Assembly: GCF_009795715.1 (NCBI RefSeq)
Contig: NZ_WTCR01000003.1
Location: 62,001 to 126,000, forward strand
Source of the DNA: Labilibaculum euxinicum
GTDB taxonomy: Bacteria; Bacteroidota; Bacteroidia; Bacteroidales; Marinifilaceae
Length of the DNA: 64,000 nt
Reading direction: 5' to 3'
Shown here: positions 1 through 9,800 of the stretch, piece by piece
Layout of the letters: every line of letters starts with the position of its first letter
Position numbering within the stretch: position 1 is the first letter of the stretch
Translations under genes and position numbers: made by a program
Notes under the pieces: model-generated
Seen by the model: only the letters and a program-made list of their open reading frames with translations
Database searches by the model: none
What the model was told of the DNA's origin: nothing

Positions 1-1980
1 AAAGGAATTGTGTTTTCCTCCCTTTTAATTAGTGCTTCGTTCACATATTCTCAAAGCAATGTAATCCATGTAAAATCCCCTAACGGGAAGATTGACATGG
101 CTTTGGAAAGTGGAGCAAAGCTAACCTGGTCTGTAAAACATGAAAATACAGAAGTTATTGTGCCTTCTACTATATCGTTAACACTTGGTAGCGGAGAGGT
201 TTTAGGCAACAATGCAAAAGTTATTAGCACTAAAAAATCAAAAGTCAACACTACGTTTACAACGCCTATCTATAAAAAGGAATCGGTGGTTGACGAGTAT
301 AATCAGGTTATAGTAAACTTTAAGGGGCATTATGGCTTGATTTTAAGAGCCTATGATGATGGTGCGGCCTACCGTTTTTTTACAAATAAGAAAGGACAAA
401 TTATTGTTGAATCGGAAGAAGCTGGTTTTAACTTTAGTAAGGACCATAAAGCCTATGTTCCCTATGTACGTGATCTAAGAGAAAATGACATGTATTCATT
501 CGCCTTTGAATGCGATTATGTTGAGACACCTCTTTCTGGATTTGTAAAAGATTCACTGGCTATTTCTCCGCTGCTTGTTGATCTGGAAAATGGGAAAAAA
601 GCTGCTGTTATAGAGGCTGATTTGGAAGATTACCCTGGCATGTTTTTAACACGAAATAATCAAACGAAGCAAGGTCTGAAAGGAGCTTTTGCTCATTATC
701 CGAAGGAAGAACGAATGGGGGGCTACAATAACATGGACTATATGGTAGCAAAAAGGGAACCTTATATTGCCAAGACAAGCGGCACACGAAAATTTCCATG
801 GAGAGCAATCATAATAAGTGAAAGCGATAAAGATCTGTTGAACAATGATATGGTGCAAAAGCTTGCCGCACCTTCTAGAATTAATGATATAAGCTGGATA
901 AAACCAGGTAAAGTAGCATGGGATTGGTGGAATGATTGGAATATATCGAAAGTCGATTTTAAGGCAGGGATCAATACCGAAACCTATAAATATTATATCG
1001 ATTTTGCTTCTAAAAACAATATTGAGTATGTGGTTCTGGATGAAGGTTGGAGTGAAGAAACCGATATGATGAAGATAGCACCAAGTATGGATGTTGAGAA
1101 ACTCATTAACTACGGAAAACAAAAAAATGTAGGAATTATTCTTTGGGCTTCATGGTATGCTATCAATCAGGTTTTAGACGATGCTTTTATTAAATATTCA
1201 AAAATGGGAGTGAAAGGGTTTAAAATAGATTTCTTAGATCGTGATGACCAAAAAATGGTAAAGTCGGTTTATAACATTGCTAAAAAGGCCGCTTCTTATA
1301 AACTTCTTGTTGATTTCCATGGTATGTATAAACCCACTGGCGTTCAGCGAACATATCCGAACATTGTTAATTTTGAGGGGGTAAAAGGCTTGGAGAACGT
1401 TAAGTGGACAGCAAATGATGATACCCCATATTATGCCACTTGTATTCCCTTTATCAGAATGCTGGCGGGACCTATGGATTATACGCCAGGAGCCATGCGT
1501 AATGCAACAAAAGCAGATTTTCGTCCAAGTAACTCCATGCCGATGAGTAAGGGAACCAGATGTCACCAGTTGGGTATGTATGTTGTTTATGAAGCTCCAT
1601 TACAAATGATGGCCGATAGTCCTACGGCCTACATGAAAGAACAGGAAAGCACGACTTTTATTACCAAGATCCCTACTACTTTTAATGAAACAGTTGCCCT
1701 TGATGGTAAAGTGGGAGAATATGTAAGCATTGCCAGAAGAAAGGGTGATATATGGTATGTAGGCGGTTTAACTAACTGGACATCAAGAGAGATGATGGTG
1801 GACCTATCATTCCTTGATAAAGGAACCTACTCCGCCGAAATTTTTAGAGATGGCATTAATGCGGATAAAGATCCTACAGACTATAAAAGAGAAACAATTG
1901 ATGTTACAAATACCGATAAGTTAACGGTAAATATGGCCAATGGTGGCGGTTTTGCCATTATAATTAGCCCCAAAAAATAA
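1..1980 (+). CDS. GH97 family alpha-glycosidase (SusB-like), 5' end cut by window
   Basis: Exported retaining or inverting alpha-glucosidase/alpha-galactosidase of family GH97, acting on alpha-linked sugars in the periplasm. The frame is open from base 1; the first possible start is a GTG at 10, but that would leave only half a signal peptide (residues up to SYSQ-like TYSQS), so the real start is probably just outside the window. The GH97 N-terminal beta-sandwich occupies about residues 25-285, the TIM barrel about 300-565 (WDWWNDW near 307, VVLDEGW near 340), and the C-terminal sandwich the rest. The barrel has KIDFLDRDDQ near residues 408-417 and NFEGVKG with Glu about 459. An Asp in the first motif is what I recall for the retaining alpha-galactosidase branch of GH97, whereas SusB-type inverting enzymes lack it; the substrate therefore stays open. 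First gene of the visible sugar locus. Confidence 0.9.
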   Translation, partial: KGIVFSSLLISASFTYSQSNVIHVKSPNGKIDMALESGAKLTWSVKHENTEVIVPSTISLTLGSGEVLGNNAKVISTKKSKVNTTFTTPIYKKESVVDEYNQVIVNFKGHYGLILRAYDDGAAYRFFTNKKGQIIVESEEAGFNFSKDHKAYVPYVRDLRENDMYSFAFECDYVETPLSGFVKDSLAISPLLVDLENGKKAAVIEADLEDYPGMFLTRNNQTKQGLKGAFAHYPKEERMGGYNNMDYMVAKREPYIAKTSGTRKFPWRAIIISESDKDLLNNDMVQKLAAPSRINDISWIKPGKVAWDWWNDWNISKVDFKAGINTETYKYYIDFASKNNIEYVVLDEGWSEETDMMKIAPSMDVEKLINYGKQKNVGIILWASWYAINQVLDDAFIKYSKMGVKGFKIDFLDRDDQKMVKSVYNIAKKAASYKLLVDFHGMYKPTGVQRTYPNIVNFEGVKGLENVKWTANDDTPYYATCIPFIRMLAGPMDYTPGAMRNATKADFRPSNSMPMSKGTRCHQLGMYVVYEAPLQMMADSPTAYMKEQESTTFITKIPTTFNETVALDGKVGEYVSIARRKGDIWYVGGLTNWTSREMMVDLSFLDKGTYSAEIFRDGINADKDPTDYKRETIDVTNTDKLTVNMANGGGFAIIISPKK

Positions 1981-2019
1981 GTGTATTAAATATTAATTAA
2001 AATACGCTTGATCATATAA

Positions 2020-2232
2020 ATTAAATCAAAATATGAGTTCTATACATCAGAAGACAATGTGAATTGGAAATTAGTTGATAAAGGAGAGTTTTCGAACATC
2101 AAAAACAACCCTTTGATGCAAATCAAAAATTTTACATTGGCAAACGAGTGTTATGTTAGGTTGTGTATTTTGAAAAATACCCATGGTGATAATGTTGCCG
2201 GGTATGCCTAAGTGGATGTGATTACGAAATAA
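2020..2232 (+). pseudogene. C-terminal relic of a GH29 alpha-L-fucosidase (discoidin-like tail)
   Basis: After a stop at 2017-2019 the frame reads YEFYTSEDNVNWKLV, GEFSNIKNNP and then AGYA-stop-VDVITK, which is the typical end of the F5/8 type C (discoidin-like) domain carried by many Bacteroidota alpha-L-fucosidases. The in-frame TAA at 2209-2211 stands where homologues usually have a Glu codon, so a single base change would explain it. No start, signal peptide or catalytic domain is present. The intact fucosidase at 23378 lacks such a tail, but nothing shows that this piece came from that gene. It fills most of the gap between GH97 and GH3. Family assignment is by eye from motif memory. Confidence 0.6.
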
Positions 2233-2278
2233 TAAATACAGTAGGAATCTTATAAATAGAAGAAGAGAATATTACATC

Positions 2279-4480
2279 ATGATAAAAAGAAAAATTAGCG
2301 TTTTACTAGTACTATTTACGCTGTTGTTTCTGAATGGATGGGCGCAAGAGCCTGTTTACCTGGATACAAGTAAACCCATAGAAACTCGAGTAAAGGATGC
2401 ATTGTCACGAATGACGTTAGAAGAAAAAGTAGAGTTATGTCATGCTCAGTCTAAATTCAGTTCAAAAGGAGTTCCTCGGCTAGGTATTCCAGATGTATGG
2501 TCTTCTGATGGTTCACATGGTGTGAGCGATGAAAAATTATGGGATGAATGGAGTAGTGCGCAATGGACAAACGACTCCTGCACCGCTTTTCCGGCATTAA
2601 CATGTCTTGCGGCAACATTCAATTCCGACATATCATTGCTTTACGGAAAATCTATTGGAGAAGAAGCCCGATACCGTAACAAAACCATGTTGTTAGGGCC
2701 AGGAGTCAATATTTATCGTACGCCACTAAATGGTCGGAATTTTGAGTATATGGGCGAAGATCCTTTTTTGGCTTCACGTATGGTAGTGCCATATATTCAA
2801 GGTGTACAGTCTAATGGAGTTGCTGCTTGCGTAAAGCATTTTGCATTGAACAATCAGGAAATTTCCCGTGGTGAGATTAATGTAAATGTAAGTGCCCGAG
2901 CATTGTACGAGATTTATCTTCCAGCCTTTAAAGCTGCCGTTCAGGAAGGGAATGTGTGGTCAATCATGGGCGCATATAATAAAATATGGGGCGTACATAG
3001 CTGTCACAACGATTTATTATTGAATAAAATTCTGAAAAATGATTGGAAGTTTGATGGCGTGGTGGTTAGTGACTGGGGCGGTGTACACAGTACTGATGAG
3101 GCTGTGAATAACGGACTTGATATTGAAATGGGTACCTATACCAATGGATTGACAACACAAGGTCATTTCCCTTTTTCAAGCTATTATTTAGCTGATCCAT
3201 TCTTGAAAGGAATTAAATCAGGGAAATACGAAATATCGAAACTTGATGATAAAGCGAGCCGAATTTTGCGAATGATTTTTCGTACCACTATGAGTCCTAA
3301 TCGTCCGTTTGGACGTTTTGTGTCACCAGAACACAGCTCCGCAGCCAGAAAAATAGCAGATGAAGGGATTGTTCTTCTTAAAAATAACAAACAGTTTTTA
3401 CCTATTCCTGAAGGCAAATACACAAAGATTGCTGTGATAGGCGAAAATGCTGTTCGTAGTCTGATTGTTGGAGGAGGTTCTACATCGCTGAAAGCTGCTT
3501 ATGAAATTTCGCCATTGCAGGGATTAAAAAATAAATACGGTGAAAATCATATTGTTTACAGCATGGGATATGCTTCAGGGCCGTCGCTGTATGGGGCAGA
3601 AGAGCCTTCTAAATTAAATTTAGATTCATTGCGAACTGCAGCTGTTGAAGTTGCGAGTCATGCCGATTTGGTGCTTTTTGTTGGCGGATTGAATAAAAAT
3701 TATTTTCAGGATTGTGAAAGTGGTGATCGTAAATCTCTTAGTTTACCATTCGGACAAGATAAACTAATTGAAGATATACTAAAAGTCAATAAAAATGTAG
3801 GCGTAATTTTACTAAGCGGAAATGCTGTTTTGATGCCTTGGTTAGATAAAACACCTGCTGTTTTGCAAGGGTGGTATCTTGGTTCTGAGGCTGGAAATGC
3901 TTTGGCAGATATTATTTCCGGTGATGTAAACCCTTCAGGAAAACTCCCTATCTCATTTCCTAAAAAACTCGAAGATGTTGGGGCACATGCTTTTGACAAA
4001 CTCTGTTATCCAGGCGATGGTGTCAACGTGTATTACAAAGAAGATATTTTTGTAGGATACCGTTGGTATGATACTAAAAACATTCCTGTTCTTTTCCCAT
4101 TCGGGCATGGATTGAGTTATACAACATTTCAATACGGAAAACCTACAATTTCTTCAAAATCAATTACAACAGCCGATTCATTAGTTGTAACAATTCCAGT
4201 AAAAAACACAGGTAAAGTTGTGGGAAAAGAAGTAGTTCAATTGTATGTTAATGATGAAAAATCGAGTTTGCCTCGTCCGCTTAAAGAATTAAAAGGGTTT
4301 GAGAAAATTTCTTTACAGCCGGGAGAGGAAAAGACGGTGAGTTTCACTTTAACAAAAGAGGATGTTTCTTATTATGATGACAAAAAAAATGCATGGATTG
4401 CAGAACCAGGTAATTTCAAAATTATGATTGGAGCTTCGGCTGCCGATATCAAAGGTACAGCAAGCTTTATTTTGAAATAA
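2279..4480 (+). CDS. GH3 beta-glucosidase/beta-xylosidase (copy 1)
   Basis: Exported GH3 enzyme of 733 residues that releases terminal beta-linked glucose or xylose from oligosaccharides. A signal peptide covers residues 1-22 (ending NGWAQ). The N-terminal TIM barrel (about 35-330) carries KHFALNNQE and the nucleophile Asp265 in VVVSDWGGVH; the alpha/beta sandwich (about 370-590) and a fibronectin-III-like C-terminal domain (about 640-730) complete the usual three-domain layout. Closely similar along its whole length to the GH3 at 12468. One oddity: the motif that reads SDGPHGIREE in the paralogue reads SDGSHGVSDE here, losing a Pro and an Arg near the active-site entrance, which may change specificity or activity. 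Eleven bases separate its stop from the TTG codon that begins the next open frame, so it is likely cotranscribed with GH43. Confidence 0.92.
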   Translation: MIKRKISVLLVLFTLLFLNGWAQEPVYLDTSKPIETRVKDALSRMTLEEKVELCHAQSKFSSKGVPRLGIPDVWSSDGSHGVSDEKLWDEWSSAQWTNDSCTAFPALTCLAATFNSDISLLYGKSIGEEARYRNKTMLLGPGVNIYRTPLNGRNFEYMGEDPFLASRMVVPYIQGVQSNGVAACVKHFALNNQEISRGEINVNVSARALYEIYLPAFKAAVQEGNVWSIMGAYNKIWGVHSCHNDLLLNKILKNDWKFDGVVVSDWGGVHSTDEAVNNGLDIEMGTYTNGLTTQGHFPFSSYYLADPFLKGIKSGKYEISKLDDKASRILRMIFRTTMSPNRPFGRFVSPEHSSAARKIADEGIVLLKNNKQFLPIPEGKYTKIAVIGENAVRSLIVGGGSTSLKAAYEISPLQGLKNKYGENHIVYSMGYASGPSLYGAEEPSKLNLDSLRTAAVEVASHADLVLFVGGLNKNYFQDCESGDRKSLSLPFGQDKLIEDILKVNKNVGVILLSGNAVLMPWLDKTPAVLQGWYLGSEAGNALADIISGDVNPSGKLPISFPKKLEDVGAHAFDKLCYPGDGVNVYYKEDIFVGYRWYDTKNIPVLFPFGHGLSYTTFQYGKPTISSKSITTADSLVVTIPVKNTGKVVGKEVVQLYVNDEKSSLPRPLKELKGFEKISLQPGEEKTVSFTLTKEDVSYYDDKKNAWIAEPGNFKIMIGASAADIKGTASFILK

Positions 4481-4511
4481 GACATTATAATTGATTTTAA
4501 ATAAATTTAAT

Positions 4512-6086
4512 ATGAAAAAAATAATTTTTCTTTTAGTTTGTATTTTGGGTTTCTTTCACGACTCAAACGCTCAGGGATATAAAAATCCTGTTATTTCTGG
4601 TTTTCATCCGGATCCAAGTGTTTGCAGAGTTGGTGATGATTATTATTTGGTAACCAGTAGTTTTGAATATTTTCCGGGAGTGCCGGTCTTTCATAGTAAA
4701 GACTTAATTAACTGGACGCAAATCGGACATTGTCTGACCCGTCCTTCCCAACTTAAATTAGAAAAATGCGCACCTTCTGCGGGTATTTATGCACCAACAC
4801 TCCGTTATCACGAAGGTCGTTTTTATATGGTTACTACAAATGTATCTGGTGGAGGAAATTTTTATGTATATACAGATAATCCTGCAGGAGAATGGTCTGA
4901 ACCTGTTTTTGTAGAACAGGGTGGTATTGATCCAACTTTATATTTTGAAGACGATAAATGCTATTTCGTGTCCAATGGCAAAGGCATCACCATTTCTGAA
5001 ATAGATATTAAAACGGGAAAAAAACTTACCGAAGGCAGAATTGTATGGAATGGTACAGGAGGACGCTATCCAGAAGCACCGCATATTTATAAAAAGGATG
5101 GATGGTATTATTTACTCATTTCTGAAGGAGGTACCGAATATGGACATAAAGTGACGATTGCGCGCAGCAGATCTATTTATGGAGCTTATGAATCGAATCC
5201 TGCTAATCCAATTCTTACGCACATGAATGAAAATGCACAAAGCAACCCAATCCAAGGAACAGGACATGGAGATTTTGTTCAGGCTCATGACGGTTCGTGG
5301 TGGATAATATTCTTGGGCTTTCGTCCGCAAAGCTTACTTCACCACGTATTGGGGCGTGAAACCTTTTTAGCTCCGGTAAGATGGGATGCAAATGCTTGGC
5401 CTGTGATAAATGGCAACGGTACGGTAAACATAGATATGAATGTGCCTACTTTACCTTTAAAGCCTGAAAAGCAACATAGTCTTTCAACCGATTTTGATGA
5501 AACGAAGTTAGGTGTTGATTGGAACTACCTCCGAAACCCATTTATGAATAATTATTCGCTAACAGAAAAGAAAGGGGCATTGCGGTTGAAAGCAAGCCAG
5601 GTTTCTTTGGACGATAACGATTCCCCAACTTTTGTGGGACGCAGACAGGAACATATGGATTTTTCAGCTACTACTGTGTTATCATTAAACGATGCAAAGG
5701 AAGGCGATGAAGCGGGAATGACAATGTTCTACACGAGCCAGGCTCATTATGACCTCTTTTTAAAAAAATCAGAAAAAGGCAAATATAAATTGGTGGTGCG
5801 TTATCACATGGGAGAGTTGAACCACATTGCATACGAAAAAGAAATACCTAGTGATAAAATTTATTTGAAAGTAAAAGGAGACAAGGATTTTTACTCGTTT
5901 TATTATTCCCTTGATGGTAAGAAATTTAATTTTTTAGACAAGATAAATGTATGGTATTTGAGCTCTGAAACCAATGGTGGTTTCACGGGGGTATATATTG
6001 GATTGTATGCCACATCCCAAAATAAAAAGACCAAAGCTTATGCTGATTTTGATACGTTTATATACAAACCTGGAGATTTAGATTAA
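4512..6086 (+). CDS. GH43 beta-xylosidase/alpha-L-arabinofuranosidase
   Basis: Exported five-bladed beta-propeller glycosidase that removes xylose or arabinose side groups. I start at the ATG at 4512, which opens a good signal peptide (MKKIIFLLVCILGFF, cut near SNAQG); an upstream in-frame TTG at 4491 would only add seven residues. The three GH43 carboxylates are visible: general base Asp34 in FHPDPSV, pKa modulator Asp140 in GGIDPTLYF, and acid Glu188 in RYPEAPH. Residues from about 330 form a concanavalin-like C-terminal beta-sandwich (GH43_C2 type), the layout of the GH43 beta-xylosidase/arabinofuranosidase group. In xyloglucan or arabinoxylan loci this enzyme usually sits beside GH3 and GH2, as here. 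The substrate cannot be fixed from sequence alone. Confidence 0.9.
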   Translation: MKKIIFLLVCILGFFHDSNAQGYKNPVISGFHPDPSVCRVGDDYYLVTSSFEYFPGVPVFHSKDLINWTQIGHCLTRPSQLKLEKCAPSAGIYAPTLRYHEGRFYMVTTNVSGGGNFYVYTDNPAGEWSEPVFVEQGGIDPTLYFEDDKCYFVSNGKGITISEIDIKTGKKLTEGRIVWNGTGGRYPEAPHIYKKDGWYYLLISEGGTEYGHKVTIARSRSIYGAYESNPANPILTHMNENAQSNPIQGTGHGDFVQAHDGSWWIIFLGFRPQSLLHHVLGRETFLAPVRWDANAWPVINGNGTVNIDMNVPTLPLKPEKQHSLSTDFDETKLGVDWNYLRNPFMNNYSLTEKKGALRLKASQVSLDDNDSPTFVGRRQEHMDFSATTVLSLNDAKEGDEAGMTMFYTSQAHYDLFLKKSEKGKYKLVVRYHMGELNHIAYEKEIPSDKIYLKVKGDKDFYSFYYSLDGKKFNFLDKINVWYLSSETNGGFTGVYIGLYATSQNKKTKAYADFDTFIYKPGDLD

Positions 6087-6153
6087 TGTAGGGGTAATGG
6101 TGTTTTTCCTATAGCTTAGAATTAAGAAAAACAATTATAAAGTATAAGGTATA

Positions 6154-7953
6154 ATGAATAAAAAAAGAAACAAAATAGTGTTTAAAAAAAAGATTTTGGT
6201 TGCTCTAATCATTCTTTTTTGTAATTATTTACAGGCTCAAACCGCAATGGTCAACGTCCAATCGCGTAATCTAACAAGTTTAAACGGCAAATGGAAAGTT
6301 ATAATTGATCCAACCGGTATTGGAGATTGGAGACAGGTTTGGCAAGAAAAAAAGCCTCAAAAAAAAACCGATTTTGTTGAGTATTCATTTGAAGGTGGGC
6401 CAGAATTAGATGTGCCGGGAGATTTTAACACCCAAATGCCAGAACTCACTTATTTTGAGGGAACAGTTTGGTACAAAAAGCAGTTTAGTCACACAAAGAG
6501 AGAAGACAAAAGATTGTTCCTCTATTTTGGAGCTGTCAATTATTTAGCAGACGTGTATTTGAACGGTGAAAAAATTGGTAGTCACGAAGGTGGTTTTACA
6601 CCCTTTCAGTTTGAGATAACCAATAAAGTTAAAGAGGGCAACAATACTTTAATTGTTAAGGTTAATAACCAGCGCAAAGAAAATGGTTTGCCAGGTGTAG
6701 GTTATGATTGGCTTAATTTTGGGGGAATAACCCGAGATGTTGGTTTAATTGAAACAAACAATGTTTTTATTGAAGATTATTTTATCCAACTAAAAAAAGG
6801 AAGTTTAAACAACGTTTTAGGATGGGTTCAATTAAATGGAGCCAAGACAAACCAAAAAATCACCATTAAAATTCCAGAGTTAAATCTGAACTATAAAACA
6901 AAAACAGATGATAAGGGTTTTGCCAATATAGAATTCTCTTCAAAATTTACTCTTTGGTCTCCAGAAAACCCTAAAATTTATAAGGTAGCCATAGAAAGTG
7001 AAACGGATGCTGTTGATGATAATATTGGCTTTAGAAGTATTGAAGTTAAAGGGAGTGAAATTTTTCTGAACAAGAAGCCCATATTCTTGAAAGCTGTCAA
7101 TATTCATGAAGAAAATCCTTTTAAGGGAAGCAGAGCCTTTTCAAAAGAAGATGCAGGAATTCTGCTTAATGCAGCGAAGGAATTGGGTTGTAACCTAGTT
7201 CGTTTGGCACACTACCCTCATAGTGAAAACATGATTAAGGAAGCTGAAAAAATGGGGCTCATGGTTTGGGATGAGCTTCCTATATACCAACATATTAAAT
7301 TTTCAGACAGTCTTGTTCCAAAGAAAATGGAAATGATGCTAAAGGAAATGGTGACTAGGGATAAAAACCGTGCAGCTGTGGCGATATGGAGCCTTTCCAA
7401 TGAAACATATTCCTCTACACCAAATAGAAATGATGCACTCATTTCATTAACACAAAAATGCAAAGCGATGGATTCAACGCGTTTAATTAGTCATGTAATT
7501 AATACGCAGGGTTATGGTGACAATACCTTTACGGTTCGTGATTCGCTTTATAAGTATTCAGATATTGTTGCGATTAATGAGTATATAGGTTGGTATATAC
7601 CTTGGCAAGGAAAACCTTCAGACACTAAATGGGAGATCGATTTTCCAAATAAGCCTGTGTTTATATCCGAGTTTGGAGGTGAAGCTTTATATGGGAACAA
7701 TGATTTGCCCTCCGATGAAGCTTCTAACTGGACCGAGGGGTACCAAGAACAAATATATAAAGATCAAGTTAAAATGTTCAAGACTATTCCCAATTTAGCG
7801 GGTGTATGTCCGTGGATTTTATTCGATTATAAATCCTTGAGTAGAATGAACCAGATTTACCAGAACGGTTACAACCGAAAAGGACTGATATCTGAAAACG
7901 GAGAGAAGAAAAAGGCTTGGTATATTATGAGCCGATATTACAAAGGAAAATGA
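6154..7953 (+). CDS. GH2 beta-galactosidase/beta-glucuronidase-type glycosidase
   Basis: Exported 599-residue GH2 enzyme. Signal peptide residues 1-29 (cut after QAQ). A jelly-roll sugar-binding domain (about 45-195), an immunoglobulin-like domain (about 200-290) and a TIM barrel (about 295-590) follow the family order. The acid/base is Glu417 in AIWSLSNE and the nucleophile Glu506 in FISEFGGEA. It is shorter than LacZ (about 1000 residues) and close in size to beta-glucuronidase and the compact GH2 beta-galactosidases, so a beta-galactosyl or beta-glucuronosyl side-chain activity is plausible. Its stop overlaps the start of the next gene (ATGA at 7950-7953), indicating translational coupling with the SMP-30-like gene. 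Confidence 0.88.
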   Translation: MNKKRNKIVFKKKILVALIILFCNYLQAQTAMVNVQSRNLTSLNGKWKVIIDPTGIGDWRQVWQEKKPQKKTDFVEYSFEGGPELDVPGDFNTQMPELTYFEGTVWYKKQFSHTKREDKRLFLYFGAVNYLADVYLNGEKIGSHEGGFTPFQFEITNKVKEGNNTLIVKVNNQRKENGLPGVGYDWLNFGGITRDVGLIETNNVFIEDYFIQLKKGSLNNVLGWVQLNGAKTNQKITIKIPELNLNYKTKTDDKGFANIEFSSKFTLWSPENPKIYKVAIESETDAVDDNIGFRSIEVKGSEIFLNKKPIFLKAVNIHEENPFKGSRAFSKEDAGILLNAAKELGCNLVRLAHYPHSENMIKEAEKMGLMVWDELPIYQHIKFSDSLVPKKMEMMLKEMVTRDKNRAAVAIWSLSNETYSSTPNRNDALISLTQKCKAMDSTRLISHVINTQGYGDNTFTVRDSLYKYSDIVAINEYIGWYIPWQGKPSDTKWEIDFPNKPVFISEFGGEALYGNNDLPSDEASNWTEGYQEQIYKDQVKMFKTIPNLAGVCPWILFDYKSLSRMNQIYQNGYNRKGLISENGEKKKAWYIMSRYYKGK

Positions 7954-8786
7954 AAAAAACACTGCTGTTATTTTTACTTCTATTGAGTTCGACAATTAGT
8001 TTTTGTCAAAATTTTTCAAAAGAATGGGTGTCAGATTCTCTTTTTCTTAAACCAGAATCGGCACTTTTTGACTCTTCAGAACGAATTGTTTATATCTCAA
8101 ATATTAACGGTGAATACCTTGCAAAGGATAGAAATGGGTTTATTTCCAAAATCAAAACAAATGGTGAAATAGATTCCTTAAAATGGGTAGAAGGACTTGA
8201 TAGTCCACAAGGTTTGGGTTTGTATAAAAACAAATTGTATGTAGCAGATATTAGCAGGGTTGTTCAGATTAATACGAATACTGCTAAAATTGAAAAAGTA
8301 TTTGTGGTTGAAGGAGCAAAATTCTTTAACGATATTGCATCTGATTCAAACGGAGATATTTACACCTCTGACTGTTTTGGGAATAAAATTTATAAAATAG
8401 CAAACGGAAAAATTAAGGTATGGCTCGATTCTAATTTTATTTCAAATCCGAATGGTTTGTTGTGCACAAAAGAGGATCTTTTAATGCTGAATATGAAAGA
8501 CAAAACCGCTTATGCGATAAATAAATTGACTAAGAAGCATCGTTCAATTTTTAGCGGAATTGATAATCTGGATGGTATTGTTAGCGATGGTGCAAACGGA
8601 TTTTTCGTGTCTGGAGCCTGGCAGGGGCAAATATTTCATGTCGATTCAGATGGTAATAAAAAGCTAATAATTGATTTAGGAAAAGAAAAAATCATTACAG
8701 CCGATATTGAATATATTAGTAAAGAAGAATTGTTAATAATACCAACTTTGGATAAAACAATAATTGGATATAAATGGACGAAATAA
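7950..8786 (+). CDS. SMP-30/gluconolactonase-like beta-propeller protein
   Basis: Exported protein of 278 residues with a signal peptide (MKKTLLLFLLLLSS, cut near SFCQN) and a six-bladed propeller pattern: repeated segments such as SPQGLGLYKNKLYVADI, NDIASDSNGDIYTSD and LDGIVSDGANGFFVSG match the SMP-30/gluconolactonase/LRE-like or NHL-type fold. The start at 7950 is chosen because it overlaps the upstream GH2 stop as ATGA and opens directly into a signal peptide; a longer frame from 7917 would run inside GH2. Such proteins hydrolyse sugar lactones or merely bind ligands. In this locus a lactonase acting on an oxidised sugar, or an accessory binding role, are both possible; no catalytic assignment is secure. 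Confidence 0.75.
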   Translation: MKKTLLLFLLLLSSTISFCQNFSKEWVSDSLFLKPESALFDSSERIVYISNINGEYLAKDRNGFISKIKTNGEIDSLKWVEGLDSPQGLGLYKNKLYVADISRVVQINTNTAKIEKVFVVEGAKFFNDIASDSNGDIYTSDCFGNKIYKIANGKIKVWLDSNFISNPNGLLCTKEDLLMLNMKDKTAYAINKLTKKHRSIFSGIDNLDGIVSDGANGFFVSGAWQGQIFHVDSDGNKKLIIDLGKEKIITADIEYISKEELLIIPTLDKTIIGYKWTK

Positions 8787-8848
8787 TTTTCAATTGGTAT
8801 GTAATTGAAATATATTTTAAGAACTATAACAACAAATAATTAAATAAA

Positions 8849-9796
8849 ATGGAAAGTGTTTTGAAATTAAAAAGAGTTGGAATATTAATGTTTTTGATGC
8901 TTATGGTTTTTGGGAGTTCATTTTCCCAAAGTAAGGTAATTGAACTTTGGAACGGAAAAGTTCCTGGTGCAATTCACAATGATAAGTTCAAACAGATTGT
9001 TGATACGACTGCAAGCTGGGTTGATAAGCATTCCATTATCAATCCCTACCTTGATGTATATCTGGCTCCTAAAGAAAAGTCAAATGGCACTGCAGTTGTT
9101 ATTTGTCCTGGTGGAGCCTATGTGGGGATGGCTGTCAAACATGAAGGGTCACAGGTGGCAAAATGGCTAAATAGTTTAGGCGTGACAGCCTTTGTGCTAA
9201 AATACCGTTTGCCTGATGATAGTATTATGAAAAATAAGACCGTTGCCCCCTTGCAGGATGGACAAAGAGCAATTCGTATAGTTCGCAGTCATGCGAAAGA
9301 ATGGGGCATCAATCCACAAAAAATTGGGATCATGGGATTCTCAGCAGGTGGACATATGGCATCTACCCTTTCAACTCATTACAATGAGAAAGTGTATGAA
9401 TCAGATGATTTGACCAGTGCCAGACCCGATTTTTCATTGTTGATTTATCCAGTTATTTCGATGGAGAAAGGCATTACCCATTGGGGATCTCGGGTAAATT
9501 TGCTTGGCGATAATCCTACGCCGGAACAGGTGAAGCATTTTTCAAACGAGTTGCAGGTAAATAGCGAAACTCCACCGGCTTTTATGGTTCATTCTTTGGA
9601 TGATGGTGCCGTGCCTGTACAAAACAGTATTAACTATGCCTTGGCTTTGCAAAAGTTTAAAATTCCTTGCGAACTTCATCTTTACCAAACAGGAGGACAC
9701 GGTTACGGTATGGGTAATTCGACAAATACTGAATCAACTTGGACTGAAGCTTGTCGAAAATGGCTTGAAATGAAAGGTTTATTGTTGAGTAAATAA
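8849..9796 (+). CDS. Exported alpha/beta hydrolase, acetyl-xylan/feruloyl esterase type
   Basis: Serine esterase of 315 residues that probably removes acetyl or feruloyl groups from hemicellulose. A signal peptide spans about residues 1-27 (ending SFSQS). The core shows an HGG-like oxyanion segment (CPGGAYVGMAV), the nucleophile elbow GFSAGGH with Ser165, an Asp in HSLDDGAVP and a His in GGHGYG, the complete triad of the BD-FAE/endo-1,4-xylanase-B-like esterase family common in Bacteroidota sugar loci. It is 62 bases downstream of the SMP-30-like gene and on the same strand. The esterase chemistry is secure; the ester removed is inferred from context. Confidence 0.85.
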   Translation: MESVLKLKRVGILMFLMLMVFGSSFSQSKVIELWNGKVPGAIHNDKFKQIVDTTASWVDKHSIINPYLDVYLAPKEKSNGTAVVICPGGAYVGMAVKHEGSQVAKWLNSLGVTAFVLKYRLPDDSIMKNKTVAPLQDGQRAIRIVRSHAKEWGINPQKIGIMGFSAGGHMASTLSTHYNEKVYESDDLTSARPDFSLLIYPVISMEKGITHWGSRVNLLGDNPTPEQVKHFSNELQVNSETPPAFMVHSLDDGAVPVQNSINYALALQKFKIPCELHLYQTGGHGYGMGNSTNTESTWTEACRKWLEMKGLLLSK

Positions 9797-9800
9797 TTAG

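Noticed and set aside
646-1122. 158-codon minus-strand frame inside GH97
   Set aside because: Cysteine- and histidine-rich, unnatural composition; entirely antisense to a conserved enzyme domain.
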